Shown piece by piece: positions 18,221-27,377 of a stretch of DNA of 64,000 bases (position 1 is its first letter; every line of letters begins with the position of its first letter). The stretch comes from an uncultured Clostridia bacterium (lineage in GTDB: Bacteria; Bacillota; Clostridia; Oscillospirales; Acutalibacteraceae), in NCBI GenBank assembly GCA_947630835.1, contig CANRIZ010000001.1, positions 1-64,000 on the forward strand, in the 5' to 3' direction. A program made the position numbers and the translations under genes. The notes below the pieces were generated by a model. The model was not told where the DNA came from and did no database searches. It was given only the letters and a program-made list of their open reading frames with translations.

Positions 18221-18811
18221 TTATTTTTCGGCAAAATACCCGTTCAAGAACACGGGAAGTATCTTGCAACTGTAGGCGCACAGCGAGTATTCGCCGTTGC
18301 AAAGGCACCAGTCGTAAAGCAGCGCTCTTTCGTACAGGGCGTAAGCTTTAACTATATCGTTTACGGACCAACTTTCGGAAATTTCGCCTTTTTTCTGCGC
18401 GTCGATTACTATTGAGCGAAGCAGCTTAAAATAAGTTCTGTTATGATCGAGCAGGCTCTTTTCGCTTTTTGTGATAAGCTGAGACGACAAAAGCTGAGTC
18501 AGCAGGTCAAGGGAAATACTGTCCTCAATCATTCTGAAAAGCTCTTTATTTAAAAACAGCAATTTATCGGCGCAGGACATTTCGTCGGTCAGCACGTCGG
18601 CAAGCTCCTCATACTTGTCGTCAAAAAGATACGATAAGGAAGAAAGCAGAGCGTCCTTGCCGCTGAAGTAATGATAAAACGAACCCTTAGACGTTCCCGA
18701 TACAAAAACGATATCGTCAATGGTTGTGTCGTCGTATCCCTGCTCGTAAAACAGCTTCCACGCCGCTGAAACGATTTTCTTTTTGGTATTTTGCGTATTT
18801 TTCTTCTTCAT
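18221..18811 (-). CDS. TetR/AcrR family transcriptional regulator
   Basis: A 196-residue regulator. The N-terminal helix-turn-helix spans about residues 10-56 (IVSAAWKLFYEQGYDDTTIDD then GTSKGSFYHYFSGKDALLSS), typical of TetR. The C-terminal ligand and dimer domain is not close to any group I can name. It lies 186 bp upstream of the symporter on the same strand with a large dyad between them. It may repress the symporter, itself, or the upstream ZIP gene. The inducer is unknown. Confidence 0.9.
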   Translation of the reverse strand: MKKKNTQNTKKKIVSAAWKLFYEQGYDDTTIDDIVFVSGTSKGSFYHYFSGKDALLSSLSYLFDDKYEELADVLTDEMSCADKLLFLNKELFRMIEDSISLDLLTQLLSSQLITKSEKSLLDHNRTYFKLLRSIVIDAQKKGEISESWSVNDIVKAYALYERALLYDWCLCNGEYSLCAYSCKILPVFLNGYFAEK

Positions 18812-18880
18812 AGCGTTTACTTCCGTAAGTCTTATTTGGTTTTATTATAGCAAATAATGTAATTGACGGCAACAAAAAAA

Positions 18881-19636
18881 TCATATAACGCCGTTTATTA
18901 CGCACATAAAGCAAAAGCCGAGTAAAACAACAAACGAGGGCAGGGACGAATTTATGTTTCTTTTAATTTCGGGAATCATATTCTCACATATTACAAACAG
19001 TATGGTTCCGCCGGCAAAAGCCAAAATAAAAGGCAAAATAACGCTTGAAATATTAACAAGCAAAAAGCCCGTAAAAGTGCCTGCTATCTCGATTGAACCG
19101 GAAATAAACGCAACCGCAAGCACCTTGCTCTTTTTTATTCCGAGCGAAAGCATGGGCGGTATAATAATCATTCCCTCGGGGAAATTCTGAATTGCAATTC
19201 CGCTTGTAACCGTTACTATGTCGGAAAATTCACCTGTTCCGAAAGACACGCCGGTTGCAATACCCTCGGGCAAATGATGAACGGCAACCGCAAGCACAAA
19301 CAGAAGAATACTTTTGATTTTCGCCTCTTCCTCCGAATTTTTGCCGCTTATATTCATCATTTTTTCAATTCTCGGGATTGATTTTGATATAAGCTTTATA
19401 AAAAAAGCTCCGCATATTATTCCGAGGCAGGCAAGCAAAATATTTAAAATTCCGGGCTTTATTCCGACTGCGGGTTCTATAAGCCCCACAACCGCCGCAA
19501 AAAGCATTATACCCGCAGAAAACGCCGTAAGCAAATCGTTTAGCTTAACGGGCAGGTTTTTGACGGTAAAACCTGTAAGACTGCCCAAAAACGACGCCGA
19601 GCATATAATAACCGAAACTGTTATTAACTGTTTCAT
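18881..19636 (-). CDS. ZIP family divalent metal transporter
   Basis: A 251-residue ZIP-family protein with eight predicted membrane segments, importing zinc or other divalent metals. The metal site is visible in TM4 (AVHHLPEGIATGVSFG) and TM5 (IQNFPEGMIIIPPM), the usual HxxPEG pair with N replacing H in the second. A short loop between TM3 and TM4 carries EEEAK instead of a histidine-rich stretch. AGAGGTG precedes the ATG at good spacing. It ends 69 bp upstream of the TetR gene. Confidence 0.9.
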   Translation of the reverse strand: MKQLITVSVIICSASFLGSLTGFTVKNLPVKLNDLLTAFSAGIMLFAAVVGLIEPAVGIKPGILNILLACLGIICGAFFIKLISKSIPRIEKMMNISGKNSEEEAKIKSILLFVLAVAVHHLPEGIATGVSFGTGEFSDIVTVTSGIAIQNFPEGMIIIPPMLSLGIKKSKVLAVAFISGSIEIAGTFTGFLLVNISSVILPFILAFAGGTILFVICENMIPEIKRNINSSLPSFVVLLGFCFMCVINGVI

Positions 19637-19694
19637 TTTTCACCTCTTTACAAACAGTGTTGTACCATAATATTCCGCCGTATATAAAGAAGTG

Positions 19695-19728
19695 AAAAAA
19701 GCGAAGTGAAAACCACTCCGCTTTTAAC
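19695..19728 (-). terminator. Terminator of the M28 peptidase gene
   Basis: On the minus strand AAAAGCGGAGTG and CACTTCGCTTTTTT pair around GTTTT, ending in a T-run 16 bp after the stop. Confidence 0.8.
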
Positions 19729-19743
19729 CGTTTGTTCTCTTTA

Positions 19744-21000
19744 TTACTGTTTAGCTCCGTTATCAAACATTTCAAGAGCTTTTACCGACGCCGCAAAGCA
19801 ATTTGCAAGTCCCTCGGCGTTCATATTGTCATATGTATCTCTTCTTGTATGATAATAATTTTCAAGCTTATGATTAAGACCGGTTATACCCGTCGCGCGG
19901 AAGCCCGCTTTGGCAAAAGCCGCGGAATCGGTCGCGCCGCCGAGAGGAGGAACCCAGCCCTTTTTGCAGGGTACGTTAACAGCCTTTGCCGCCTCCATAT
20001 AGAGGTCGGAAACGTCCTTGTCAACCTTTACCGTACCGTTAAGGTCGCGGTAATTTGTCATAAGATACTTGGGGTCGTGAATTGTATCATAGGAAATGAT
20101 GAACGTAGGCACGTCTTTAAAATCGTCCTTATGTGCCTCGCACCAAGCCATAGAGCCTCTGAGTCCAGCTTCCTCCGAGCCTGTGAGGATTACGCCCAAT
20201 TCGGTGTTTTCAAGCTCAATCCCCTCGTCCTTCAAGGCTTTGAGAATTGCAATACCCATATAGCAGCCGGAAAGGTTGTCGTTTGCGCCGTCAACTATTC
20301 TGTGCTTATTCCACATAAAATAAAGCCCAATCATAAAAGGAATGAAAATAAAACCGCATACGGCCATTTTCGACCATAAATCCCACTCGGAGAAAGAACC
20401 GTTTGCGGAAAACATACCTACCGCCCTGTTATTTACGCAGGCGATAATCGAAAGGACAAGATAATAAACCGCGCCTATTCCGCAAATTACGGCGTGTCCC
20501 TCAAAGCCTACGCCGCCGAGAGCATAGTTTACGGGCCATTCCCAGCATGCGTCTGGATGTCCGTTAAACATTATACGCCTTTTAACCTCTCCCTTAGGTT
20601 TTTTGATTGCGGTAACGTTATGACCGGTTTTCTCGGGGAAGAACCTGTCGACAAGCTTTTTGTAAAGACCGAACTGAATAAATACTATGGCAAGACCCGC
20701 GACGATAAGCACAGCCGATACGACGGGAGCTATGAAATACAAAGCTATTGCCGCCAAAACAAAGCTTATCGTAAAATAAATCCAACCGAAGAAAGAATCG
20801 GGGTTTTCCTTAAACGATTCTATCTCGGCGCAGTCGCAGCCGCAGTCCTTTTTAAGCACGTCCGCCATATACTCGCACGCCTGAAGCTCGCCTTTTGAGC
20901 CGGGATCTCTTTTTTCAAAATCCTTGCATATATGAGTGATTTCGTCAATCATATACCGGGCGGCTTCGTCCTTTTTGCCGATAATTTTTGATAAATCCAT
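19744..21000 (-). CDS. M28 family metallopeptidase with membrane hairpin
   Basis: A 418-residue M28-type zinc aminopeptidase relative. Zinc-ligand segments are IMFNGHPDACWEWP, GANDNLSGCYMGI and LTGSEEAGLRGSMAW (catalytic and metal-binding glutamates), plus ISYDTIHD and a late NHKLENYYHTRRDTYDNM. Two hydrophobic segments near residues 75-120 and two more inside the catalytic region (TM around YYLVLSIIACV and ICGFIFIPFMIGLYF) suggest it sits at the membrane. A longer frame begins with TTG at 21015; GGAGG eight bases before the ATG at 21000 decides the start. Substrate unknown. Confidence 0.85.
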   Translation of the reverse strand: MDLSKIIGKKDEAARYMIDEITHICKDFEKRDPGSKGELQACEYMADVLKKDCGCDCAEIESFKENPDSFFGWIYFTISFVLAAIALYFIAPVVSAVLIVAGLAIVFIQFGLYKKLVDRFFPEKTGHNVTAIKKPKGEVKRRIMFNGHPDACWEWPVNYALGGVGFEGHAVICGIGAVYYLVLSIIACVNNRAVGMFSANGSFSEWDLWSKMAVCGFIFIPFMIGLYFMWNKHRIVDGANDNLSGCYMGIAILKALKDEGIELENTELGVILTGSEEAGLRGSMAWCEAHKDDFKDVPTFIISYDTIHDPKYLMTNYRDLNGTVKVDKDVSDLYMEAAKAVNVPCKKGWVPPLGGATDSAAFAKAGFRATGITGLNHKLENYYHTRRDTYDNMNAEGLANCFAASVKALEMFDNGAKQ

Positions 21001-21102
21001 TACCCAAACCTCCAAAAAATATTTATAATTTACTTTATCATATTAATGTAAAAAATTCAACACTTTGATTTGACTAAAACCGTATTTTTTTGCAAAAACA
21101 GC

Positions 21103-21132
21103 TTGATTATTTTTATATTTTGCATTTATAAT
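21103..21132 (+). promoter_or_regulatory. Promoter of the DUF2461 gene
   Basis: TTGATT (21103-21108), 18-bp spacer, TATAAT (21127-21132), about 30 bp before the ATG at 21163. Confidence 0.65.
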
Positions 21133-21162
21133 TTAATAAAAGCATTTAAAGGGAATGATAAA

Positions 21163-21846
21163 ATGAATTTAACGCCGCAGGCCTTTGATTTTCTTCTGGA
21201 AAACAGATTAAAAGACAGCAAGGAATGGTACAGGGAACACAAAGAGACGCACCAAAAGCTGGTAGTTGAGCCGTTCAGGGATTTTATAGCAAAAATGCAG
21301 CCCTATATAAACGAAATTGACCCGGGTTTAAGCTGCGAGCCGAAAAGGATTTCGAGAATTTACCGGGATACGAGGTTTACCAAGGATAAATCCACTTTTC
21401 GGGACAACGTATGGTACAGCTTTATGCACGGAAAAGAATTGTACGAGGGTTATCCCGTTTACTTTTTTGACGCTTCACCGAGGGGCTTTATGTACGGCTG
21501 CGGATACTACAAGGCAAGCTCAAAAAGCATAGAGGCTCTGCGCTCGCTCGTTTTGAAGCACGATAAGGCTTATTTAAAGGCGAGAAAAACCGTTGAAGCG
21601 CACAAGGAATATTCGCTTGACTGTAACCCTTACAAGAAGAACCGGTTTCCGCTTGTAAGCGAAAAAGACCTGCAGTGGGTAAACATCAGGGATTTTTGCG
21701 TAATAGTCGAAAGCAAGGAATTTGACCTGCTTTTCGGCGACACTCAAATACTTGCGGACGAAATGGGGAAAAGGTTTATTGAAATGAAACCGATTTACGA
21801 CTTTCTTATGAAAGCCGAAGCGAAGGTGGACAGAAGCAACAAATAA
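21163..21846 (+). CDS. DUF2461 family protein
   Basis: A 227-residue protein of the DUF2461 family (TIGR02453-like). The conserved core is FLLENRLKDSKEWYREHK at the N-terminus, then RISRIYRDTRFTKDKSTFRDN and a GFMYGCGYY segment. The function is not established. The frame extends upstream to 21070, but the promoter -10 lies at 21127-21132 and AAAGGGA precedes the ATG at 21163, so the upstream part is not translated. Monocistronic: own promoter and terminator. Confidence 0.88.
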   Translation: MNLTPQAFDFLLENRLKDSKEWYREHKETHQKLVVEPFRDFIAKMQPYINEIDPGLSCEPKRISRIYRDTRFTKDKSTFRDNVWYSFMHGKELYEGYPVYFFDASPRGFMYGCGYYKASSKSIEALRSLVLKHDKAYLKARKTVEAHKEYSLDCNPYKKNRFPLVSEKDLQWVNIRDFCVIVESKEFDLLFGDTQILADEMGKRFIEMKPIYDFLMKAEAKVDRSNK

Positions 21847-21851
21847 AGCTT

Positions 21852-21886
21852 GAGCCGAATCTCAAAATGAGGATTCGGCTCTTTTT
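21852..21886. terminator. Bidirectional terminator between the DUF2461 and MGMT-like genes
   Basis: GAGCCGAATC and GGATTCGGCTC pair across a short loop and are followed by TTTTT. It lies 5 bp after one stop and 5 bp before the converging stop. Confidence 0.88.
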
Positions 21887-21890
21887 ACGT

Positions 21891-22199
21891 TTATTCACCT
21901 TGCCACAAATAGTTTTTCAGGTCGACGATTCCTTCGTCGCTCACCTTTACGCCCTCAAGCCGCAAAAGCTCAATCTGCTGATTTTTGCCTCCGAACGCAA
22001 ATGCGTCGGAAACCCTGCCGAAACGGTTAACCACCCTGTAGCAAGGTATATGGGACGGATCGGGATTTACATGCAGCGCATAGCCTACCACCCTGGCCCA
22101 TCGGGGATTCCCCGCCATAAGCGCCACCTGACCGTAGGTTGCGACCTTGCCGCAGGGGATTTTTTTAACCGCTTCATAAATCAAATCAAACGTATTCAT
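21891..22199 (-). CDS. MGMT-family (alkyltransferase-like) DNA-binding protein
   Basis: A 102-residue single-domain relative of the C-terminal domain of O6-alkylguanine-DNA alkyltransferase. IPCGKVATYGQVA and the recognition helix region GNPRWARVVGYAL are conserved. The active-site motif is PCYRVV where alkyltransferases have PCHRV: the acceptor cysteine is present, but the histidine that activates it is tyrosine. It might be a weak transferase or an ATL-type lesion sensor. Its start lies 8 bp downstream of the gerAC stop, so it may be the tail of that operon. Confidence 0.87.
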   Translation of the reverse strand: MNTFDLIYEAVKKIPCGKVATYGQVALMAGNPRWARVVGYALHVNPDPSHIPCYRVVNRFGRVSDAFAFGGKNQQIELLRLEGVKVSDEGIVDLKNYLWQGE

Positions 22200-22206
22200 A
22201 TCTGCT

Positions 22207-23367
22207 CTATCCGTAGAGAATTGCCGCGGAGTCTCCTATTCCTTTCAGATTGACGTTTACAACAACCGAGTATTCCGCCGACTTCATATCCTCAGACCAA
22301 TTTTTAATATTGTTTTTAAAATATTCGGGCTGGGTTCTTTTTAGTCTTTTACCATAGCAGAACACGTCGGAGCTTGATTTCATTATACACTCATTTATGG
22401 AATTTTCCACATAATATTTAATTTTTTTCTCCGCCGCCGCCTTAATTTTTTCCAAATCGCTTACCGTAATCTTTGAAGTGAGCTTTTCGTTTATTTCGCT
22501 GAGGCTAACCGAAGTTTTAATATTGATTGTAAACTTGGGTTTTCCGTTTTCTATTTCCGTTTTGGTTTTGGTTTTGCTTTTTAGAATTATAAGAGCTATA
22601 TTTTTATTGTCAAACTCTGCGGGTATAACGCCCTTGTTTATTTGATTTCGCATAAATAAAATGCCGACCGCCACATCGTTGTTTTTGACCGCCACAAGCT
22701 TGTCCTTTTTAAAAACGGCTACATTGTCCGCAATAAACTTATTTTCCTTTTCGTCCTCTTTAAGCTTTATAAGGGGAACGGTCGCGTTGCATTTTTCATC
22801 TATTATTCTGTTTACAAGCTCGTAAACTCTGGTAGACAACACGCTGCTCTGCTCAGCCGAACGCTCGATTATCTGCTCCGCCATTCTTGCGGGTATTACG
22901 TTTTCGCCCGCCTTTGCAAACACAATATCCTGCGCCTTTCCCTGCGCGACGGCAACCAAAACCGAAGTTCTGTTTTCTATATTCCTTATAAAATCGTCAA
23001 GGCAGTCCGAGACGCCGTCGTTTGCAATATCCCAACCGAAGACGACTATTCTGTTTTGCGACAGAAGCGGCTGTTTTCCAGTTAAATTGGAAAGCTTTGT
23101 TATTGCCTCATAAAGCGAAGAACCTTTTTGAGAATAATATTTTACCATACTTTCCGGAGCGCTCTCGCTTGAGGCGTTCGAGCTTACGTCGGTATTAAGC
23201 GCCTGAACGCTCACATTAAGCTGACCGTCCTTTTCCTTATCTATACCGAGCGCAAGAATAATCAGCCTGTTTTTTAATTCGTTTGAATTGGCTTCCGTTA
23301 CCCTTGAGCAGCTGCAAAAAAGGCACAGCAATAAAAGCAGAGCCGTGATTTTCAATAAGGTTTTCAT
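22207..23367 (-). CDS. gerAC: Spore germination lipoprotein, Ger(x)C family
   Basis: A 386-residue C subunit of a GerA-type nutrient germinant receptor, located in the inner spore membrane. The N-terminus is a lipoprotein signal (hydrophobic residues 7-17, then CSC, modified cysteine probably C20). The body has the Ger(x)C pattern IILALGIDKEKDGQLNVSVQALN and VVVFGWDIANDG, and the C-terminal domain around KIKYYVENSINE. Its ATG overlaps the gerAB stop (ATGA). Confidence 0.93.
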   Translation of the reverse strand: MKTLLKITALLLLLCLFCSCSRVTEANSNELKNRLIILALGIDKEKDGQLNVSVQALNTDVSSNASSESAPESMVKYYSQKGSSLYEAITKLSNLTGKQPLLSQNRIVVFGWDIANDGVSDCLDDFIRNIENRTSVLVAVAQGKAQDIVFAKAGENVIPARMAEQIIERSAEQSSVLSTRVYELVNRIIDEKCNATVPLIKLKEDEKENKFIADNVAVFKKDKLVAVKNNDVAVGILFMRNQINKGVIPAEFDNKNIALIILKSKTKTKTEIENGKPKFTINIKTSVSLSEINEKLTSKITVSDLEKIKAAAEKKIKYYVENSINECIMKSSSDVFCYGKRLKRTQPEYFKNNIKNWSEDMKSAEYSVVVNVNLKGIGDSAAILYG

Positions 23368-24440
23368 TCTTTTGCACCTCTGTTTCGCAGCTTGTCGATT
23401 ATAAGCAGCGCGGCGGGTATAACCACAACAAAAAGCAAAAACAAAATGCTGTTTAAAATTAAAGACAAGTTTGCTTTAAAATACATTATGGATTTTGACT
23501 GCGCCAATATTACCGCCGAAATTATCAGGAACATAGATATTATTACCGTGCCGCGCTTTAATTTTTTGATATTCTCCGATAAAAGGTCGGCAATTATCAA
23601 TATCAAAAAGCTTGATTTTACAAACGCCGACATAATCCAAGTTCCTATTAGAAGCGCGTCCATTCTTTCAAAAACGCCGAATTGGGAAAGCACCGCCATA
23701 GAATGAAAAGGAAAAAGCTCCAACAGTGCGGCTTCGCCCAAGGTACTCATAAGGAAAAGAAAAATCAGGCTTGCAATCGAGATAAAGCAGATTATCCATA
23801 TTACAAAGCTTTTCATAAGCTTTCCCGAAACCTTTGGCAAAACAATCATAAGCGCCGCAGGCTCAACCGTACTCATAATCGTACCCCAAATCAAAACGCC
23901 CAAGGGCTTGATTCCGTCGTACAAAGCGGGCGAAAGATTGTTAATATCGAACCTTTCTCTTAACGAAAAAAGTATTACTATAAACGAAAGTATAAAAAAC
24001 AGCATCGTCACCGAGCCTACCCGACCCAGAGCCTCAAGCCCGTGCGAGGCGGCATAGCATGCGGCGGCTATGGAAAGCACCATAAAAAGCTCCGTGCTTC
24101 TTTGCGGGAACACAACGGCGGAAACGAACAGGTTAATTCTTGTAAGCGTCGAAAATATATACATCAGGAAAAACAATGCGTATATTATCGCAATAAGCCT
24201 TGTGAGCTTTTTTGAAACGCCGTCGCTTATTTGCGTAATTCCCCTGTTCTTTTTTATAAATATAAACGAGGGTATAAAGAACAGAATACTCAATACTCCG
24301 CCGAGCGCCGTTGAAACAATATAATCCGTATTGCCTATATTCAAATTTAGCACCGGCATAAAAGTAATTGTTGTTAAAAGCCTTGAAAGAAGCAGCAGAG
24401 AAAACAACTGCCAAGAGCTTATTTGTGACTTAGTATTCAT
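23364..24440 (-). CDS. gerAB: Spore germination permease-like subunit, GerAB family
   Basis: A 358-residue APC-superfamily membrane protein with about ten segments, the B subunit of the germinant receptor that binds small nutrients. The N-terminal ISSWQLFSLLLLSRLLTTITFMP and the GLEALGRVG segment near residue 135 match the endospore germination permease family. GGAG of the gerAA 3' end serves as ribosome site; the two genes abut without a gap. Confidence 0.92.
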   Translation of the reverse strand: MNTKSQISSWQLFSLLLLSRLLTTITFMPVLNLNIGNTDYIVSTALGGVLSILFFIPSFIFIKKNRGITQISDGVSKKLTRLIAIIYALFFLMYIFSTLTRINLFVSAVVFPQRSTELFMVLSIAAACYAASHGLEALGRVGSVTMLFFILSFIVILFSLRERFDINNLSPALYDGIKPLGVLIWGTIMSTVEPAALMIVLPKVSGKLMKSFVIWIICFISIASLIFLFLMSTLGEAALLELFPFHSMAVLSQFGVFERMDALLIGTWIMSAFVKSSFLILIIADLLSENIKKLKRGTVIISMFLIISAVILAQSKSIMYFKANLSLILNSILFLLFVVVIPAALLIIDKLRNRGAKE

Positions 24441-25943
24441 TTATTTCTCCATTTTGTCTATTTTTAATTCCCGTTTTCCGAGCCTTAACCAAGTTTCCCT
24501 TATAAAGTTATCCCTCATAGCGCCGAGCGAAAACGGAGCTAACGGAGAAAGCAGCGGAACCCCGTAGGGATTGGCGGCGCAAATGTTTACGAGCAGTACC
24601 GTAGCGCCTATAACTATGCCGTAAATTCCGAAAGTACCGCCTATAACCATAAAAACGAACCTTAAAAACGCAACCGGCTGGTACAAATGCGGCACTACGA
24701 AAGAGGTTATGGCGGAAAGCGCCACTACTATCAGCATAGGAGCGGCAACAAGGCCCGCGGTTACGGCGGCGTCGCCTATTACAAGAGCGCCTACAATACC
24801 TACCGTTTGCCCGACGGATTTCGGCATTCGCAAACCCGCTTCCCTTACTATCTCGTAAACAAAATGTATAAAAATCGTTTCAAGCATTACCGGAAACGGC
24901 GTTATACTTTCCTGAATTGCCAGGTCATAAATCATGGACACAGGGACTATTTCCTGATGGAAGGTACAAATTGCAATATAGAGTCCGGGCAAAAAAACGG
25001 CTATGACAAACGAAGCAAATTTTAAAACCCTTATGAGCGTAGTGTAAAAAGGGCGGAAATTATAATCGTCCATAGTCTGGAAATTTTCAGAAAACAGATA
25101 TGGAGCAATAAGCGCAAAGGGCGTTCCGTCAACGATTACCACTACCCTGCCCTCCGCCATTTCGGCGCAGGCTACGTCGGGCCGTTCCGTCGTACCCAAG
25201 GCGGAGAAAAAAGAAAAGCGTTTACTGTCTAGAAACGGTCTTAAATATCCCGAACCCAAAACCGTGTCAAGCTTTGCGTTTTTTATTCTCGATTTAATAT
25301 CCTCAACGGTCTCGGGCTTGGCTCTGTCGGACATATAGCAAACGCAAACCCTTGTTTTGCTTGTCCTGCCCGATTCTGTTATTTCGCATTTTAACACGGG
25401 AGTTCTTATTCTTCGCCTTAAAAGAGCCACGTTGTCCTTAAAGCTTTCCGTAAAGCCCTCGTGCGCTCCCTTTTCCTCCTTATCGGAAATTGCGTCCTCT
25501 ATGCTTCTTTTCGGGAAGCCCTGAACGCCGAAGCATTCGCAATATTTTACTCCGTCAACAAAAAGCACAACAAGTCCCGAAAGCACGTTCGCCATAGCGT
25601 CCTGCAAGGTTTCCGCTCTGGTCTGATCAATTCCCGCAACAACATTTTTGCTTATATATTCGAGCATCTTTTCGTTCTTTAGCGGATATTTTTTCTCGTT
25701 TACTATGGGCTTTACAACCTGCTCAACCACCAAAATGTTTTCGCACATTCCGTCCGCCATAACAAGGCAAATATCGGTTCCGTCGAGTTTTATCTGCTTG
25801 TAAAGTATATCGAAGCTTTCGCCGAACTGCATTTTCAAATAGCTTATATTCATCTGTAGATTTTCAAACAATGGCAATTTGGGCTCTTCCTCGCCCAAGG
25901 GGTCGGTAATGTTATATATATCTTTTTTTATAAAATCAAACAT
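24441..25943 (-). CDS. gerAA: Spore germination protein, GerAA family
   Basis: A 500-residue A subunit of the germinant receptor. The hydrophilic N-terminal half contains DGMCENILVVEQVVKPI and RRRIRTPVLKCE; the middle carries VVIVDGTPFALIAPYLFSENFQTMDDYNFRPF, a family hallmark; about five membrane segments follow, including GLRMPKSVGQTVGIVGALVIGDAAVTAGLV. The start at 25943 has AAAGG seven bases before it and is preferred to an ATG at 25958. A forespore sigma-G promoter would be expected upstream, but I could not find a convincing one. Confidence 0.94.
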   Translation of the reverse strand: MFDFIKKDIYNITDPLGEEEPKLPLFENLQMNISYLKMQFGESFDILYKQIKLDGTDICLVMADGMCENILVVEQVVKPIVNEKKYPLKNEKMLEYISKNVVAGIDQTRAETLQDAMANVLSGLVVLFVDGVKYCECFGVQGFPKRSIEDAISDKEEKGAHEGFTESFKDNVALLRRRIRTPVLKCEITESGRTSKTRVCVCYMSDRAKPETVEDIKSRIKNAKLDTVLGSGYLRPFLDSKRFSFFSALGTTERPDVACAEMAEGRVVVIVDGTPFALIAPYLFSENFQTMDDYNFRPFYTTLIRVLKFASFVIAVFLPGLYIAICTFHQEIVPVSMIYDLAIQESITPFPVMLETIFIHFVYEIVREAGLRMPKSVGQTVGIVGALVIGDAAVTAGLVAAPMLIVVALSAITSFVVPHLYQPVAFLRFVFMVIGGTFGIYGIVIGATVLLVNICAANPYGVPLLSPLAPFSLGAMRDNFIRETWLRLGKRELKIDKMEK

Positions 25944-26038
25944 TTTTATGCCTTTCATTATTAAATGTTATATTTGGTATTGCCATAAAAAGCAGTAATA
26001 TTCCCGATTTTTCTGCAAATTATATAAAAGGTGATTTT

Positions 26039-26716
26039 ATGCTGATTGGTTTGTTAAGGGCAATAATACTCTACATTGCCATTATAATTATTATGAGAAT
26101 ACTCGGAAAACGGCAGATAGGAGAATTGCAGCCTACGGAATTGGTTATTACGATACTCATTTCCGAAATACTCGCAATACCCATGCAGGATACAAAGCTG
26201 CCGCTTTTAAACACGTTTATACCGGTATTTTTGCTTGTAGGCTTTGAAATTCTCGTTTCCGTCATAAGCCTTAAAAGCATTAAATTCCGCTCTCTTCTTC
26301 AGGGAAATTCAATTACCGTTATAAAGGAGGGAAAGCTTGATTTAACTCAGCTTAAAAACCTGCGCTTCAGCGTTGACGATTTGCTTGAGGAGCTTCGCAA
26401 GAAAAATATTTTCGATATTTCAACCGTTCAAAGCGCGGTTGTAGAAACGAACGGAACTCTCAGCGTGCTGTTAAAATCCGATTACGACACGGTAAGGAAA
26501 AACGATTTAAATATAAAAGCGCCCGAAAACACCTACCCTGCCGTGGTGATTTCGGACGGACGAATTATTAATAAAAATTTACGCCAATGCAACACGGATA
26601 TAAAATCCTTCAATGAATTTTTAACAAACAGAAATATAAACGTAAAGGATATAATCCTTATGACTCTCGATACGGACGGAAAAATTTACACTATAAGGAA
26701 GGACGACTGTCTATGA
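26039..26716 (+). CDS. YetF/DUF421 family membrane protein
   Basis: A 225-residue protein with three N-terminal membrane segments (residues 1-80), followed by two soluble DUF421 subdomains. RILGKRQIGELQPTELVITILISEI is the family signature and RSLLQGNSITVIKEGKL opens the soluble part. DUF421 proteins are common in spore-formers, and the related spore protein 2Duf affects inner-membrane order and heat resistance; a spore role here is inferred from that and from the gerA and spoIIID neighbours. AAGGTG precedes the ATG. It overlaps the next gene by 4 bases. Confidence 0.9.
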   Translation: MLIGLLRAIILYIAIIIIMRILGKRQIGELQPTELVITILISEILAIPMQDTKLPLLNTFIPVFLLVGFEILVSVISLKSIKFRSLLQGNSITVIKEGKLDLTQLKNLRFSVDDLLEELRKKNIFDISTVQSAVVETNGTLSVLLKSDYDTVRKNDLNIKAPENTYPAVVISDGRIINKNLRQCNTDIKSFNEFLTNRNINVKDIILMTLDTDGKIYTIRKDDCL

Positions 26717-27102
26717 AAAGATTGTTTATAGCCGTTGCTCTTTTGGCGGCGTCTGTTTTGCTTTCACTGCTCGGATATATGGATTTAAAGACGAAGGGAA
26801 ACGAGCTTGCCGCTTCCTTCAATGAAACTGCAAAAGTATTTAAAAGCAGGGCAGAGGTCAACAGCGGTGATATTAACGGCAGTCTTGAATCGACGCTTGA
26901 GCTTTGGAAAAAGTATAAAACAAGATTTGAGGTTTATATAAACCACGACGAACTTGACGATATTCAAGACGCAACGATAGAGCTTGAACAGTATCTTGAC
27001 AAAAACAGAGACGTAAAGGTAGACGAGCTCTGTCTTGACTGCGTAAGCAAATTAGAGCATATAATCGACGCCGAAACGCCGTCTGTAGGGGAAATACTTT
27101 AG
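26713..27102 (+). CDS. DUF4363 family protein
   Basis: A 129-residue protein with an N-terminal membrane anchor (residues 4-22) and a helical extracytoplasmic domain (SLESTLELWKKYKTRFEVYINHDELDDI). The pattern matches DUF4363, usually encoded directly after a DUF421 gene in Clostridia. Function unknown, probably a partner of the YetF-like protein to which it is translationally coupled (ATGA). Its last 4 bases overlap the end of the convergent spoIIID. Confidence 0.8.
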   Translation: MKRLFIAVALLAASVLLSLLGYMDLKTKGNELAASFNETAKVFKSRAEVNSGDINGSLESTLELWKKYKTRFEVYINHDELDDIQDATIELEQYLDKNRDVKVDELCLDCVSKLEHIIDAETPSVGEIL

Positions 27103-27371
27103 TTTCCGCGTTTTTTCTGCGTTTTCAGCCTTTTATATTTTTCCCTTGTGGCTATACCGCCCCTGTAATGCCTTTGCGCCTTGTTTGTATCGAGAACCTT
27201 TCTTACCTCTTTGTATAATGCGGGATTTATTCTTTTTAATCTTTCGGAAACGTCTGCGTGAACCGTGCTTTTGCTTATTCCGAACTGTTTAGCCGCAGAT
27301 CTTACGGTTGCTCTGTTTTCGACTATGTATTCGCCGAGCCTTACGGCTCTTTCTTCCAAAATATAATCCAA
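27099..27371 (-). CDS. spoIIID: Sporulation transcription factor SpoIIID
   Basis: A 90-residue mother-cell DNA-binding protein that switches sigma-E-dependent genes on and off. The helix-turn-helix is TVRSAAKQFGISKSTVHADVSERL (about residues 22-45), followed by the basic tail (GIATREKYKRLKTQKKRGN) used for extra DNA contacts. The start is TTG with AGGAGG ten bases upstream. That ribosome site lies inside the 3' arm of a 17-bp hairpin (27378-27420). Confidence 0.96.
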   Translation of the reverse strand: MDYILEERAVRLGEYIVENRATVRSAAKQFGISKSTVHADVSERLKRINPALYKEVRKVLDTNKAQRHYRGGIATREKYKRLKTQKKRGN

Positions 27372-27377
27372 AATTTA

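Noticed and set aside
25943-26039. Possible sigma-G promoters between gerAA and the YetF-like gene
   Set aside because: Candidates such as GGAATA with CAATACC match poorly or have wrong spacing, so no promoter is claimed.
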